A stretch of DNA of 64,000 nucleotides, taken from positions 1 to 64,000 of the forward strand of contig JAHHTL010000003.1 of NCBI GenBank assembly GCA_020024635.1, written 5' to 3'. Below the pieces are notes generated by a model. The model searched no databases. It was not told where the DNA came from and saw only the letters and a list, made by a program, of their open reading frames with translations. Shown piece after piece: positions 42,023 through 50,901 of the stretch (position 1 is the first letter of the stretch; each line of letters begins with the position of its first letter). The position numbers and the translations under genes are program-made. Source of the DNA: Ruminococcus sp. Its GTDB lineage: Bacteria > Bacillota > Clostridia > Lachnospirales > Lachnospiraceae.

Positions 42023-43252
42023 ATGAAAAAAAGAATCACAGCCGTTTTCCTTAGTTGCGTAGTGCTGTTTAGCGCTATAATACCAATATCCTGTCAAAAC
42101 AGAGTCTATGCAGCAGAAGGGGAACCGCAACAATTATACGCCCGCTCTGCTGTATTGATGGATGCAGATACCGGGCGTATTTTATTTTCAAAAGAAGGGG
42201 ACGAAAAAAGAGCAATGGCAAGTACAACCAAAATTATGACCTGCATCCTTGCATTGGAATACGGAAATCCGGAAAGTAAAGTGACCGTTTCAAAAAATGC
42301 TGTCAAACAACCGAAAGTACATCTTGGAGCAGCCGAAGGAGAAACATTTTATTTAAAGGATTTATTATATTCTCTTATGTTAGAATCTCACAACGATTCG
42401 GCAGTTATGATTGCAGAACATATTGCGGGTTCTGTGGAAAAATTTGCGACGCTTATGAATGAAAAAGCAAAAGAACTTTCCTGTACAAATACTTATTTTA
42501 TTACACCGAATGGATTGGACGCAAAAGATGATAAGGATTTTCATCATACCACAGCTGAAGAACTTGCAAAAATCATGCGATATTGTGTGAATATGTCTCC
42601 GAAAAAAGAGGAATTTATCAACATTACCGGAACAAAGGAGTATCAGTTTTCTAATTGTGAGGGTCAAAAACAGTATTATTGCAGAAATCATAATGCATTT
42701 TTGGAAATGATGGATGGCGCATTTTCTGGAAAAACCGGATTTACAGGAGATGCAGGGTATTGTTATGTTGGCGCTTTAAAAAAAGAGAATAAAAATTTGA
42801 TTGTTGCACTTCTTGGATGCGGGTGGCCTAATAACAAAACATATAAATGGAAAGATAGTAAAAAATTAATGTCTTATGGATTGGAGTATTTTGAGAAGCA
42901 GAAGATTTGGCGAAATGTAACGATAAACAACGTTTCTGTTATTGACGGTATAGATGAGAATGCACCTTTTAAAAAACATACAACTGTTGGAGTAGAAATT
43001 AAACAACCAGACCCTAAATGGACCTTGCTTCTTCATAAAGAAGATCAAGTGGAAGTAAAAATGCATAGAAAACAGAACATTTATGCTCCTGTAAAAAAAG
43101 GAGAAAAAATAGGGGAGATTTTGTATCTGTTAAATGGAGAGGTGATTCGAAGGTTTGATTTGGTATCAAAAAAGGCGGTTAGAAAGGTATCTTATCAACA
43201 TTATTTAAAAACAGTACTCAATACCTACTATAATGTTAAAAAAATAGCATAA
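42023..43252 (+). CDS. D-alanyl-D-alanine carboxypeptidase (S11, second copy)
   Basis: Exported peptidoglycan D,D-carboxypeptidase, 409 residues. The signal peptide spans about 1-31 (hydrophobic AVFLSCVVLFSAIIPI, likely cut after VYA). The active site is S67-TTK in ASTTKIM, the SxN motif is SHND (about 124), and KTG is in FSGKTGFTG. A C-terminal beta domain follows. GGAG precedes the ATG. Together with the first copy it brackets the phosphoesterase and scpAB genes. The copies differ clearly in sequence, so this is not a recent duplication. Confidence 0.93.
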   Translation: MKKRITAVFLSCVVLFSAIIPISCQNRVYAAEGEPQQLYARSAVLMDADTGRILFSKEGDEKRAMASTTKIMTCILALEYGNPESKVTVSKNAVKQPKVHLGAAEGETFYLKDLLYSLMLESHNDSAVMIAEHIAGSVEKFATLMNEKAKELSCTNTYFITPNGLDAKDDKDFHHTTAEELAKIMRYCVNMSPKKEEFINITGTKEYQFSNCEGQKQYYCRNHNAFLEMMDGAFSGKTGFTGDAGYCYVGALKKENKNLIVALLGCGWPNNKTYKWKDSKKLMSYGLEYFEKQKIWRNVTINNVSVIDGIDENAPFKKHTTVGVEIKQPDPKWTLLLHKEDQVEVKMHRKQNIYAPVKKGEKIGEILYLLNGEVIRRFDLVSKKAVRKVSYQHYLKTVLNTYYNVKKIA

Positions 43253-43267
43253 TGTTGGGAGAAAGAA

Positions 43268-43296
43268 TTGAAATTTCAGTGGATATATTATATACT
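43268..43296 (+). promoter_or_regulatory. promoter of the biotin decarboxylase operon
   Basis: TTGAAA (43268-43273), a 17-bp spacer and TATACT (43291-43296) lie 60 bases before the first gene. Confidence 0.65.
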
Positions 43297-43355
43297 AAAA
43301 TAGCCATAGATTTTGGTTTAATTAATACTAATTATAAAATATGGAGGGCTAGATT

Positions 43356-44795
43356 ATGAGCTACAATGCTACAGAAAACACAGCAAGTAGACGAATTGCC
43401 ATGCTTCTGGATGAGGGAAGTTTCGTAGAAATCGGCGGGGCGGTTACTGCAAGAAACACGGATTTCAATCTACAAGAAAAAGAAACTCCAGGGGATGGTG
43501 TGATCACTGGATATGGAGTGATTGATGGAAATCTCGTTTACGTGTATAGTCAGGATGCTTCTGTTTTAAAAGGAGCAATTGGAGAGATGCATGCCAGAAA
43601 AATTGCAAATATTTATGATATGGCCATGAAGATGGGAGCACCTGTTATTGGACTTCTCGATTGCGCAGGGATGCGTCTTCAAGAAGCAACCGATGCGTTG
43701 GAGGCTTTTGGAAGTTTGTACCTGAAACAGACAATGGCTTCCGGTGTGATTCCACAGATTACCGCAATTTTCGGAATGTGTGGAGGTGGTCTTGCGGTTG
43801 TGCCAGGACTTACTGACTTTACCTTTATGGAAAGTACAAAAGGCAAATTATTTGTAAATTCTCCAAATGCATTGGAAGGAAATCACGAATCAAAATGTGA
43901 TACAGCTTCCGCAAAATATCAAAGTGAGACAGCAGGTCTTGTAGATGTTGTGGGTGAGGAAGAGGAAATCTTTTCTCAAATCAGAACACTTATCGAGATG
44001 ATTCCTGCGAACAATGAGGATGATCTTTCTTACGCAGAATGTCTTGATGATTTGAATCGTGTATGTACAGATCTTGAAAATATGTCAGAAGATCCAGCAC
44101 TTGCACTTTCTGCTATTTCAGACAGTCATGTATTTTTTGAAACAAAGAAAGCGTATGCAAAAGATATGGTGACTGGTTTTATCCGTCTCAATGGAATGAC
44201 GATTGGTGCGGTTGCAAACCGATCAAAAGAATATGATGAAGAAGGAAATGTTGCAAAAGAATTTGGACAAGTTCTTACAGTAGATGGATGCAAAAAAGCA
44301 ACAGATTTTGTTAATTTCTGTGATGCATTTTCTATTCCGGTTCTTACCTTTACGAATGTTACAGGATTTGACGCTACTTTGTGTTCTGAAAAGAATATGG
44401 CAAGAGAAGCAGCAAAACTTACGTATGCGTTTGCTAACGCATCTGTTCCAAAAGTAAATGTGGTGACAGGAAAAGCATATGGAAGTCCATATATCTGTAT
44501 GAACAGTAAGTCTATTGGGGCGGATATGGTTTACGCTTGGCCTACATCAGAAATCGGAATGATGGATGCAGCTTTGGCATCAAAGATCATGTACGCAGAC
44601 GCAGATGCAGCGACACAGCAGGAAAAGGCTGCCGAATATAAAGAACTTCAGTCTAGTCCATTAAGTGCTGCAAGAAGAGGATATGTGGATGCAGTTATTG
44701 AGCCTTCAGAGACAAGAAAATATGTGATCGGTGCTTTCGAGATGCTTTTCACAAAAAGAGAAGGTCGTCCGGATAAAAAACACGGTACGGTTTAG
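43356..44795 (+). CDS. acyl-CoA carboxyltransferase subunit (methylmalonyl-CoA decarboxylase alpha / 12S-like)
   Basis: A 479-residue carboxyltransferase that moves CO2 between an acyl-CoA and biotin. Two crotonase-fold halves are visible: LDCAGMRLQEA and IFGMCGGGLAVVPGLTDF in the first, GSPYICMNSKSIGADMVYAWP in the second. This matches MmdA, glutaconyl-CoA or propionyl-CoA-type carboxyltransferases. No biotin carboxylase is in the operon; a biotin carrier, a Na+ pump subunit and a second (pyruvate-type) carboxyltransferase follow. The acyl-CoA could be methylmalonyl-CoA (inference). GGAGGG precedes the ATG. Confidence 0.85.
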   Translation: MSYNATENTASRRIAMLLDEGSFVEIGGAVTARNTDFNLQEKETPGDGVITGYGVIDGNLVYVYSQDASVLKGAIGEMHARKIANIYDMAMKMGAPVIGLLDCAGMRLQEATDALEAFGSLYLKQTMASGVIPQITAIFGMCGGGLAVVPGLTDFTFMESTKGKLFVNSPNALEGNHESKCDTASAKYQSETAGLVDVVGEEEEIFSQIRTLIEMIPANNEDDLSYAECLDDLNRVCTDLENMSEDPALALSAISDSHVFFETKKAYAKDMVTGFIRLNGMTIGAVANRSKEYDEEGNVAKEFGQVLTVDGCKKATDFVNFCDAFSIPVLTFTNVTGFDATLCSEKNMAREAAKLTYAFANASVPKVNVVTGKAYGSPYICMNSKSIGADMVYAWPTSEIGMMDAALASKIMYADADAATQQEKAAEYKELQSSPLSAARRGYVDAVIEPSETRKYVIGAFEMLFTKREGRPDKKHGTV

Positions 44796-44809
44796 AGAGG
44801 TGAAGCAAA

Positions 44810-45571
44810 TTGAAAAAGAAAATCAGTATAGTAGGTCTTGTGTTATTACTGGTCTTTAGCTTTTCTGGTTGTGGAAAAAAAGTAGAAGATAAGCCAGTAT
44901 ATGACGAAGAGGCTATGACCACGAATGTGGAAAGAATTGTTGAGACTTTCCGAGGAATGACAGATGAAGACTTTGCAGTCTTTGAAAATATGCCAGATGT
45001 ACAGCTGACTATGACATTGGTAACAGCAGAACTTCCAATAGAAGGAGAAGAGTTCCTTTCCATGATTGAAGCGTGGAAAGCTGGAGTGATTGAATGTGGT
45101 GAAATTAAAAAAATCAAAGCTTATGATTTTGAAGAATTAAAGTCTGGAGCATCCGTTACTCTTGATGCCGAGTTTGAAAACAGGGACGGAGAGATTGTCG
45201 TAAACTTTGATGAAAAAATGAAGATGGAATCTATGACAGTGAATGCAGAGTATTCTATGAGCGAGATTCTCAAAAAAGCAGGGCTTAACACTGTTTTGGG
45301 AATGGGAACTGTATTTGTAGTATTAATTTTCATTTCATTTATCATTTATTTATTTAGATATATCCCTGTTCTTGAAAAGAAATTCAGCCGTAAATCAAAA
45401 GCAACTGCAGAAGTGAAAACAGCAACTCCAGTTGTAGAAGAAGTAGAAGAAGCTGCTGATGATGAAGAACTGATCGCTGTAATTGCAGCAGCTGTTGCGG
45501 CAGCAGAGGGAACATCAACAGACGGATTTGTTGTGCGTTCTATCAAGAGAAGAAAAACAAACAGATGGTAA
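44810..45571 (+). CDS. OadG-like pump subunit fused to a lipoprotein-like domain
   Basis: A small subunit (about 253 residues) of the Na+-translocating decarboxylase. The start is TTG (44810), with AGAGAGGTG upstream. Residues 1-22 look like a lipoprotein signal with lipobox FSGC. Residues about 35-155 form an extracytoplasmic domain. One membrane helix (VFVVLIFISFIIYLF, about 168-182) and a charged, Ala/Glu-rich cytoplasmic tail (VVEEVEEAADDEELIAVIAAAVAAAEG) follow, typical of OadG. Classical OadG is only about 80-100 residues and lacks the N-terminal outer domain. It links the membrane beta subunit to the soluble carboxyltransferase (family knowledge). Confidence 0.78.
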   Translation: MKKKISIVGLVLLLVFSFSGCGKKVEDKPVYDEEAMTTNVERIVETFRGMTDEDFAVFENMPDVQLTMTLVTAELPIEGEEFLSMIEAWKAGVIECGEIKKIKAYDFEELKSGASVTLDAEFENRDGEIVVNFDEKMKMESMTVNAEYSMSEILKKAGLNTVLGMGTVFVVLIFISFIIYLFRYIPVLEKKFSRKSKATAEVKTATPVVEEVEEAADDEELIAVIAAAVAAAEGTSTDGFVVRSIKRRKTNRW

Positions 45572-45587
45572 TCAGGAGGAATTAAAA

Positions 45588-45947
45588 ATGAAAAATTATA
45601 CAATTACAGTTAATGGAAATGTTTATGATGTAACAGTAGAAGAAAACAATGGTGGAGCAGTTGCTGCAACAACAGCACCAGTAGCTGCACCAAAAGCTGC
45701 ACCAAAGGCTGCACCGAAAGCAACAGGAGCTGGTAGCATTAAAGTAACAGCTGGAGCTGCAGGTAAAGTATTTAAATTAGAAGCAAGTGTTGGACAGAAA
45801 GTAGAAGCAGGAGATACCGTAGTTGTAATTGAAGCAATGAAAATGGAAATCCCTGTTGTTGCTCCAGAAGCAGGAACAGTTGCTAGTATTGATGTAGCAG
45901 TAGGAGATGCAGTAGAATCAGGTGCTGTATTAGCTACATTAAACTAG
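45588..45947 (+). CDS. biotin carboxyl carrier protein (gamma / 1.3S-like)
   Basis: A 119-residue biotin carrier. It has a short N-terminal part (MKNYTITVNGNVYDVTVEE), an Ala-Pro-Lys-rich flexible linker (about 25-46) and a biotinyl domain with the attachment lysine K85 in IEAMKMEIPV. I start at ATG 45588, preceded by CAGGAGG; a longer frame overlaps the OadG-like gene. It carries CO2 between the carboxyltransferase(s) and the membrane decarboxylase. A biotin protein ligase is not in the window. Confidence 0.95.
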   Translation: MKNYTITVNGNVYDVTVEENNGGAVAATTAPVAAPKAAPKAAPKATGAGSIKVTAGAAGKVFKLEASVGQKVEAGDTVVVIEAMKMEIPVVAPEAGTVASIDVAVGDAVESGAVLATLN

Positions 45948-45967
45948 TTTACCGGGAGGTCTGACAA

Positions 45968-47116
45968 ATGGAATATATTTCAAATACATTAGGAAACCTT
46001 GTACAGCAGACCGCGTTCATGAATCTTACCTTTGGAAATCTTATTATGATCGCAGTGGCCTGCGGGTTTCTGTTTTTAGCAATTAAGTTTGGCTTTGAGC
46101 CATTACTTCTTGTGCCGATCGCATTTGGTATGTTGCTTGTTAATATCTTTCCAGATATTATGCTTCATGCAGCGGATGCGGCAAATGGAACTGGTGGACT
46201 TTTATACTACTTTTACCAGTTAGATGAATGGGCAATTTTGCCATCTCTAATCTTCCTTGGAGTTGGTGCCATGACAGACTTTGGTCCGTTGATTGCCAAT
46301 CCAAAAAGCTTTCTTTTAGGAGCAGCTGCACAATTTGGTATTTTTGCAGCATATCTTGGAGCTATGGCTATGGGATTCTCAGACAAAGCTGCAGCAGCAA
46401 TTTCCATTATCGGTGGAGCAGATGGCCCTACATCGATCTTTCTTGCAAGTAAATTGTCACAGACAGCGATCATGGGACCAATTGCTGTAGCGGCATACTC
46501 ATATATGTCACTTGTACCAATCATTCAGCCGCCAATTATGAAACTTCTTACAACAGAAGAAGAACGTAAAGTTAAGATGGAGCAGCTTCGTCCAGTATCC
46601 AAATTGGAAAGAATATTGTTCCCTATCGTTGTTACCATTGTTGTATGTGTGATTCTTCCAACAACAGCTCCATTGGTAGGTATGCTTATGTTGGGTAACC
46701 TGTTTAAAGAATGTGGTGTTGTAAGACAGCTTACTGAGACAGCGTCTAACGCGCTGATGTATATCGTAGTTATCTTACTGGGAACATCGGTAGGAGCTAC
46801 AACAAGTGCAGAAGCTTTCTTAAATATGAGCACAATCAAGATTGTTGTTCTTGGACTGATTGCATTTGCATTTGGAACGGCAGCAGGTGTCCTTTTTGGT
46901 AAGTTGATGTGTAAGGTGACCGGTGGAAAGGTAAATCCTTTGATTGGATCAGCAGGTGTATCTGCAGTTCCTATGGCTGCCAGAGTTTCACAGAAAGTCG
47001 GAGCAGAAGCAGATCCTACAAACTTCTTGCTGATGCACGCAATGGGACCAAACGTAGCAGGTGTTATCGGTACAGCCGTTGCAGCTGGAACATTTATGGC
47101 TATCTTTGGCGTTTAA
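45968..47116 (+). CDS. Na+-translocating decarboxylase beta subunit (OadB/MmdB/GcdB family)
   Basis: A 382-residue integral membrane subunit with about 10-11 helices that decarboxylates carboxybiotin and exports Na+. Family marks are IIGGADGPTSIFLASKL (about 140) and GSAGVSAVPMAARVSQKVG (about 325), with MHAMGPNVAGVIG near the end. GGGAGGTC precedes the ATG. It is followed 20 bases later by a pyruvate-type carboxyltransferase. The cation is Na+ by family. Confidence 0.94.
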   Translation: MEYISNTLGNLVQQTAFMNLTFGNLIMIAVACGFLFLAIKFGFEPLLLVPIAFGMLLVNIFPDIMLHAADAANGTGGLLYYFYQLDEWAILPSLIFLGVGAMTDFGPLIANPKSFLLGAAAQFGIFAAYLGAMAMGFSDKAAAAISIIGGADGPTSIFLASKLSQTAIMGPIAVAAYSYMSLVPIIQPPIMKLLTTEEERKVKMEQLRPVSKLERILFPIVVTIVVCVILPTTAPLVGMLMLGNLFKECGVVRQLTETASNALMYIVVILLGTSVGATTSAEAFLNMSTIKIVVLGLIAFAFGTAAGVLFGKLMCKVTGGKVNPLIGSAGVSAVPMAARVSQKVGAEADPTNFLLMHAMGPNVAGVIGTAVAAGTFMAIFGV

Positions 47117-47136
47117 AAATATTGGAGGGCAGATAA

Positions 47137-48549
47137 ATGGCAGAAATTCAGAAAAAACCAGTTAAAATAACAGAAACAATTCTCCGTGATGCACATCAGT
47201 CCCTGATTGCTACAAGAATGACAACAGAGCAGATGCTTCCGATCATTGAGAAAATGGATAAAGTTGGATATCACGCAGTTGAGTGTTGGGGAGGAGCTAC
47301 TTTCGACGCATCTCTTCGTTTTCTTCACGAAGATCCATGGGAGAGACTTCGTAAATTCCGTGATGGATTTAAAAACACAAAATTACAAATGTTATTCCGT
47401 GGACAAAATATTTTAGGATATCGTCCATATGCAGATGATGTTGTAGAATATTTTGTACAGAAATCTGTAGCAAATGGTATTGATATTATTCGTATCTTTG
47501 ACTGTATGAATGATATCCGTAACCTTCAGACAGCTGTAACAGCTGCAAATAAAGAAAAAGGACATGCACAAGTGGCAATGTCTTATACACTTGGAGAAGC
47601 TTATACATTAGAGTATTGGACAGATCTTGCAAAACGTATTGAAGACATGGGTGCAAATTCTATCTGTGTAAAAGATATGGCGGGTCTTCTTCTTCCATAT
47701 CAGGCTACAGAATTAGTAACAGCCTTAAAAGAAGCTGTAAATATTCCAATCGAAATGCATACACATTATACTTCAGGTGTTGCATCTATGACATACCTTA
47801 AATCAGTAGAAGCAGGTGCTGATATTATCGATACTGCAATGTCTCCATTTGCAATGGGAACATCACAGCCTGCAACAGAGGTTATGGTAGAAACATTTAA
47901 AGGAACTCCATATGATACAGGTCTTGATCAAACATTGCTTTCAGAGATTGCAGATTACTTTAGACCAATGAGAGATGAAGCACTTGACAGCGGACTTTTG
48001 AATCCAAAGAACTTGGGTGTTAATATTAAGACACTTTTATATCAAGTTCCAGGTGGTATGCTTTCAAACCTTACATCTCAGCTGAAAGAACAAGGAGCAG
48101 AGGATAAATTCTACGAAGTTCTAGAAGAGGTTCCAAGAGTACGTAAAGATCTAGGAGAGTGTCCTCTTGTAACACCATCTTCTCAAATTGTTGGTACACA
48201 GGCTGTATTTAATGTTCTTATGGGAGAACGTTATAAGATGGCTACAAAAGAAACAAAAGATGTATTATCTGGAAAATATGGCGCAACTGCAAAACCATTT
48301 AATGAAGAAGTGAAAAAGAAAGTTATTGGTGACGCAGAAGTGATTACTTGTCGTCCGGCGGATCTTATTCCAAATGAATTGGATACACTTCGTAGTGAGT
48401 GTGCACAGTGGATTCAACAGGATGAGGATGTTTTAACTTATGCTTTATTCCCACAGGTTGCAACAGACTTCTTTAAATATAGAGAAGCACAGCAAACAAA
48501 AGTAGATGCAAAAACTGCAGATACAGAAAATGGTTCTTATCCAGTCTAA
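47137..48549 (+). CDS. oxaloacetate decarboxylase alpha / 5S-type carboxyltransferase
   Basis: A 470-residue pyruvate/oxaloacetate carboxyltransferase (TIM barrel), cytoplasmic. Visible motifs are ITETILRDAHQSLIATR (metal Asp), FDCMNDIRN, the carboxylated Lys in CVKDMAGLL (about 180), and the HxH metal ligands in EMHTHYTSG (about 208). It ends without the C-terminal biotin domain seen in many OadA proteins, so it must use the separate carrier. It closes the operon, before a strong terminator. With the 12S-like subunit it could perform transcarboxylation between methylmalonyl-CoA and pyruvate (inference). Confidence 0.92.
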   Translation: MAEIQKKPVKITETILRDAHQSLIATRMTTEQMLPIIEKMDKVGYHAVECWGGATFDASLRFLHEDPWERLRKFRDGFKNTKLQMLFRGQNILGYRPYADDVVEYFVQKSVANGIDIIRIFDCMNDIRNLQTAVTAANKEKGHAQVAMSYTLGEAYTLEYWTDLAKRIEDMGANSICVKDMAGLLLPYQATELVTALKEAVNIPIEMHTHYTSGVASMTYLKSVEAGADIIDTAMSPFAMGTSQPATEVMVETFKGTPYDTGLDQTLLSEIADYFRPMRDEALDSGLLNPKNLGVNIKTLLYQVPGGMLSNLTSQLKEQGAEDKFYEVLEEVPRVRKDLGECPLVTPSSQIVGTQAVFNVLMGERYKMATKETKDVLSGKYGATAKPFNEEVKKKVIGDAEVITCRPADLIPNELDTLRSECAQWIQQDEDVLTYALFPQVATDFFKYREAQQTKVDAKTADTENGSYPV

Positions 48550-48584
48550 TGGCTGGGGAAAAGCCGCATTTCTATGTGACAATG

Positions 48585-48626
48585 AATCCGTTCTACAGAA
48601 ATTATTACTGTAGAACGGATTTTTTT
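48585..48626 (+). terminator. intrinsic terminator of the decarboxylase operon
   Basis: AATCCGTTCTACAG and CTGTAGAACGGATT form a perfect 14-bp stem with a 9-base loop, followed by a T7 tract. Confidence 0.92.
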
Positions 48627-48645
48627 ACTATATAAAGAAAATTTA

Positions 48646-48654
48646 TGATATAAT
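48646..48654 (+). promoter_or_regulatory. extended -10 promoter of the RpiR gene
   Basis: TGATATAAT is an extended -10 (TG at 48646-48647, TATAAT at 48649-48654), about 43 bases before the RpiR start. No good -35 is visible. Confidence 0.5.
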
Positions 48655-48696
48655 GGACGAGATAAAAAAAGTGAACCGAAAATATAAGGAGTTGTC

Positions 48697-49653
48697 GTGA
48701 CAGAACAAAAAACAATCAATCAAAGAAGCGATACAGAAGAACTTTTATCCAGAATGAAAGAACAATATAGTAAATTAAGTAAAGGGCAAAAAAGGCTGGC
48801 AGAGTATGTTTGCCAAAACTATGACAAAGCTGTTTTTTTGACTGCATCAAAATTGGGGGAGATTGTAGGAGTTAGTGAATCTACTGTGGTAAGGTTTGCT
48901 ATCCAACTTGGATATAAAGGGTATCCAAGTTTTCAAAAAGCCTTGGAAGAGGTGGTGCGCAATAAACTAAGTTCCATTCAAAGGATGGAAGTGACCCACG
49001 GAAGAATTTCCCAACCACAAATATTAGAGAGCGTATTACAGTCTGATATTGAAAAGATAAAAACAACTCTTGCAGAGGTGGATCCGCATGTATTCTATGA
49101 AGCGGTTGATACGATTTTAAATGCAAAACATATTTATATCATAGGGATAAGAAGTTGTGCTCCACTTGCGATGTTTTTGAATTTTTATATGCATTTAATT
49201 TGTGATCATGTTACCTTGATCAATACGACAGGATCGACAGAAATATTTGAACAGTTGATTCGAATAGGAGAAGAGGACGTTATGATTGGAATCAGCTTTC
49301 CTAGATATTCTGTACGTACACTGAAGGCTCTAGAGTTTGCAAGCAGCCGAAAGGCAAAAGTTATTACGTTGACAGATAGCGTTCACTCACCGATGACACT
49401 GTATTCTTCTTGCAATTTAATTGCAAAGAGTAACATGGTATCCATTGTGGATTCTTTGGTGGCTCCACTGAGTGTGATCAACGCGCTTGTGGTTGCTTTG
49501 TGCATGAAGCGTCAAAATGAAGTGATTTCTACATTAGAAACTTTGGAGGATATATGGGGAGAATACCAAGTGTATAGTGGGGACGAATTGAATCGAGTGA
49601 ACGACATATTTTCTACAAAATTGACAGAAGAGAAGGGGAAAAAGTATGAGTAA
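48697..49653 (+). CDS. MurR/RpiR family transcriptional regulator
   Basis: A 318-residue regulator with an N-terminal HTH_6 domain (LSKGQKRLAEYV, then TASKLGEIVGVSESTVVRFAIQLG, about 28-80) and a C-terminal SIS domain (about 130-270, with YIIGIRSCAPLA, GISFPRYS and VITLTDS) that senses a sugar phosphate. The start is GTG, with AAGGAG 5 bases before it. It overlaps the next gene (HI0933-type flavoprotein) by 8 bases, so it may head the operon up to rpsA. The ligand is unknown. Confidence 0.9.
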   Translation: MTEQKTINQRSDTEELLSRMKEQYSKLSKGQKRLAEYVCQNYDKAVFLTASKLGEIVGVSESTVVRFAIQLGYKGYPSFQKALEEVVRNKLSSIQRMEVTHGRISQPQILESVLQSDIEKIKTTLAEVDPHVFYEAVDTILNAKHIYIIGIRSCAPLAMFLNFYMHLICDHVTLINTTGSTEIFEQLIRIGEEDVMIGISFPRYSVRTLKALEFASSRKAKVITLTDSVHSPMTLYSSCNLIAKSNMVSIVDSLVAPLSVINALVVALCMKRQNEVISTLETLEDIWGEYQVYSGDELNRVNDIFSTKLTEEKGKKYE

Positions 49654-50875
49654 AGTATTGATCATAGGCGGAGGAGCAGCAGGAATGATGGCAGGTGTTT
49701 TTGCTGCGAGAAATGGCCATGATGTTCATATATTTGAAAAAAATGAAAAACTTGGTAAGAAACTTTTTATTACAGGCAAAGGAAGATGTAACATTACAAA
49801 CGCTGCAGATATGGAAATGCTGTTCAATGCTGTTGTTACCAATCCGAAATTTCTATATAGTGGATTTTATAGCTTTACCAATGAGCAAGTAATCACGTTT
49901 TTTGAAGAGTTAGGGGTAAAGACGAAAATTGAGCGTGGAGATCGGGTGTTTCCGCAATCGGATCATTCCTCCGATGTGATTCAAGCTTTGTATCGTGAAC
50001 TGCAAAGACTTCATGTGTCGATTTCTCTAAATACAGAAGTGGAAAAAGTATTGGTTAAAGACCAGAAGGTAGAGGGGGTTCAGTTAAAAGACGAAACAAT
50101 CGTAAAAGGAGATAGCTGTATAGTTGCCACGGGAGGACTTTCTTACGCTTCCACTGGTTCAACAGGAGATGGGTATCGATTTGCAAAAGAATCCGGACAC
50201 CACGTTACACAGCTTCGTCCGGCTCTTGTGCCAATGGAAGCAAAAGAGCCTTATGTTCAGGAATTGCAAGGGTTGTCACTTCGGAATGTGAACATTCGCA
50301 TTTTGGATGACAAAAAAGTAATATACAATGAGTTTGGAGAAATGCTCTTTACACATTATGGCGTAAGCGGTCCTCTAATGATCAGCGCTAGCAGTAAGGT
50401 GGGAGATCTTCTTCTAAAGAAAAACCTTACCTTGTCAATCGATTTAAAACCAGCTCTTTCTTTTGAACAACTGGATGCAAGGGTGCTTAGAGATTTTAAT
50501 GATAATAGAAATAAACAATTCAAAAATGGAATAGATAAATTGTTCCCAGCTAAATTAAAGCCCGTTATCCTTGAACGAAGTGGGATTGATCCTGAAAAAA
50601 AGATAAACGAAATTAACCGAGAAGAACGAGAACATTTTGTTCGACTTATAAAAGATTTTCGGCTTACGTTAACTGGATTACGGAGTTTTAAAGAGGCGAT
50701 CATCACAAAAGGTGGAGTGAATGTAAAAGAAATTGATCCAGGGACTATGGAATCAAAAATCATAGATCATCTCTATTTCATAGGAGAGGTGCTAGATTTG
50801 GATGCACTTACCGGAGGATTTAACCTCCAAATTGCATGGTCTACCGCATACATGGCGGGAAATGCCATCAAATAA
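49646..50875 (+). CDS. HI0933-type NAD(P)/FAD-dependent oxidoreductase
   Basis: A 409-residue flavoprotein of the HI0933/YhiN (aminoacetone oxidase-like) family, cytoplasmic. The dinucleotide fold is KVLIIGGGAAGMMAGVFAA (residues 3-21), then KKLFITGKGRCNITN, ATGGLSYASTGSTGDGY, and the C-terminal GEVLDLDALTGGFNLQIAWSTA (read in part). The substrate is uncertain. It starts inside the RpiR gene and is followed by cmk, a frequent order in Clostridia. Confidence 0.9.
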   Translation: MSKVLIIGGGAAGMMAGVFAARNGHDVHIFEKNEKLGKKLFITGKGRCNITNAADMEMLFNAVVTNPKFLYSGFYSFTNEQVITFFEELGVKTKIERGDRVFPQSDHSSDVIQALYRELQRLHVSISLNTEVEKVLVKDQKVEGVQLKDETIVKGDSCIVATGGLSYASTGSTGDGYRFAKESGHHVTQLRPALVPMEAKEPYVQELQGLSLRNVNIRILDDKKVIYNEFGEMLFTHYGVSGPLMISASSKVGDLLLKKNLTLSIDLKPALSFEQLDARVLRDFNDNRNKQFKNGIDKLFPAKLKPVILERSGIDPEKKINEINREEREHFVRLIKDFRLTLTGLRSFKEAIITKGGVNVKEIDPGTMESKIIDHLYFIGEVLDLDALTGGFNLQIAWSTAYMAGNAIK

Positions 50876-50901
50876 ATTATCAAGATAAGGTGGGGAAAGA
50901 T

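Noticed and set aside
45483..45587. Extended start for the biotin carrier
   Set aside because: It overlaps the OadG-like tail in another frame; CAGGAGG places the start at 45588.
50836..50901. Longer N-terminus for cmk starting inside the flavoprotein gene
   Set aside because: The added residues do not fit the Cmk family, and a GGTGGGG ribosome site supports the ATG at 50902.
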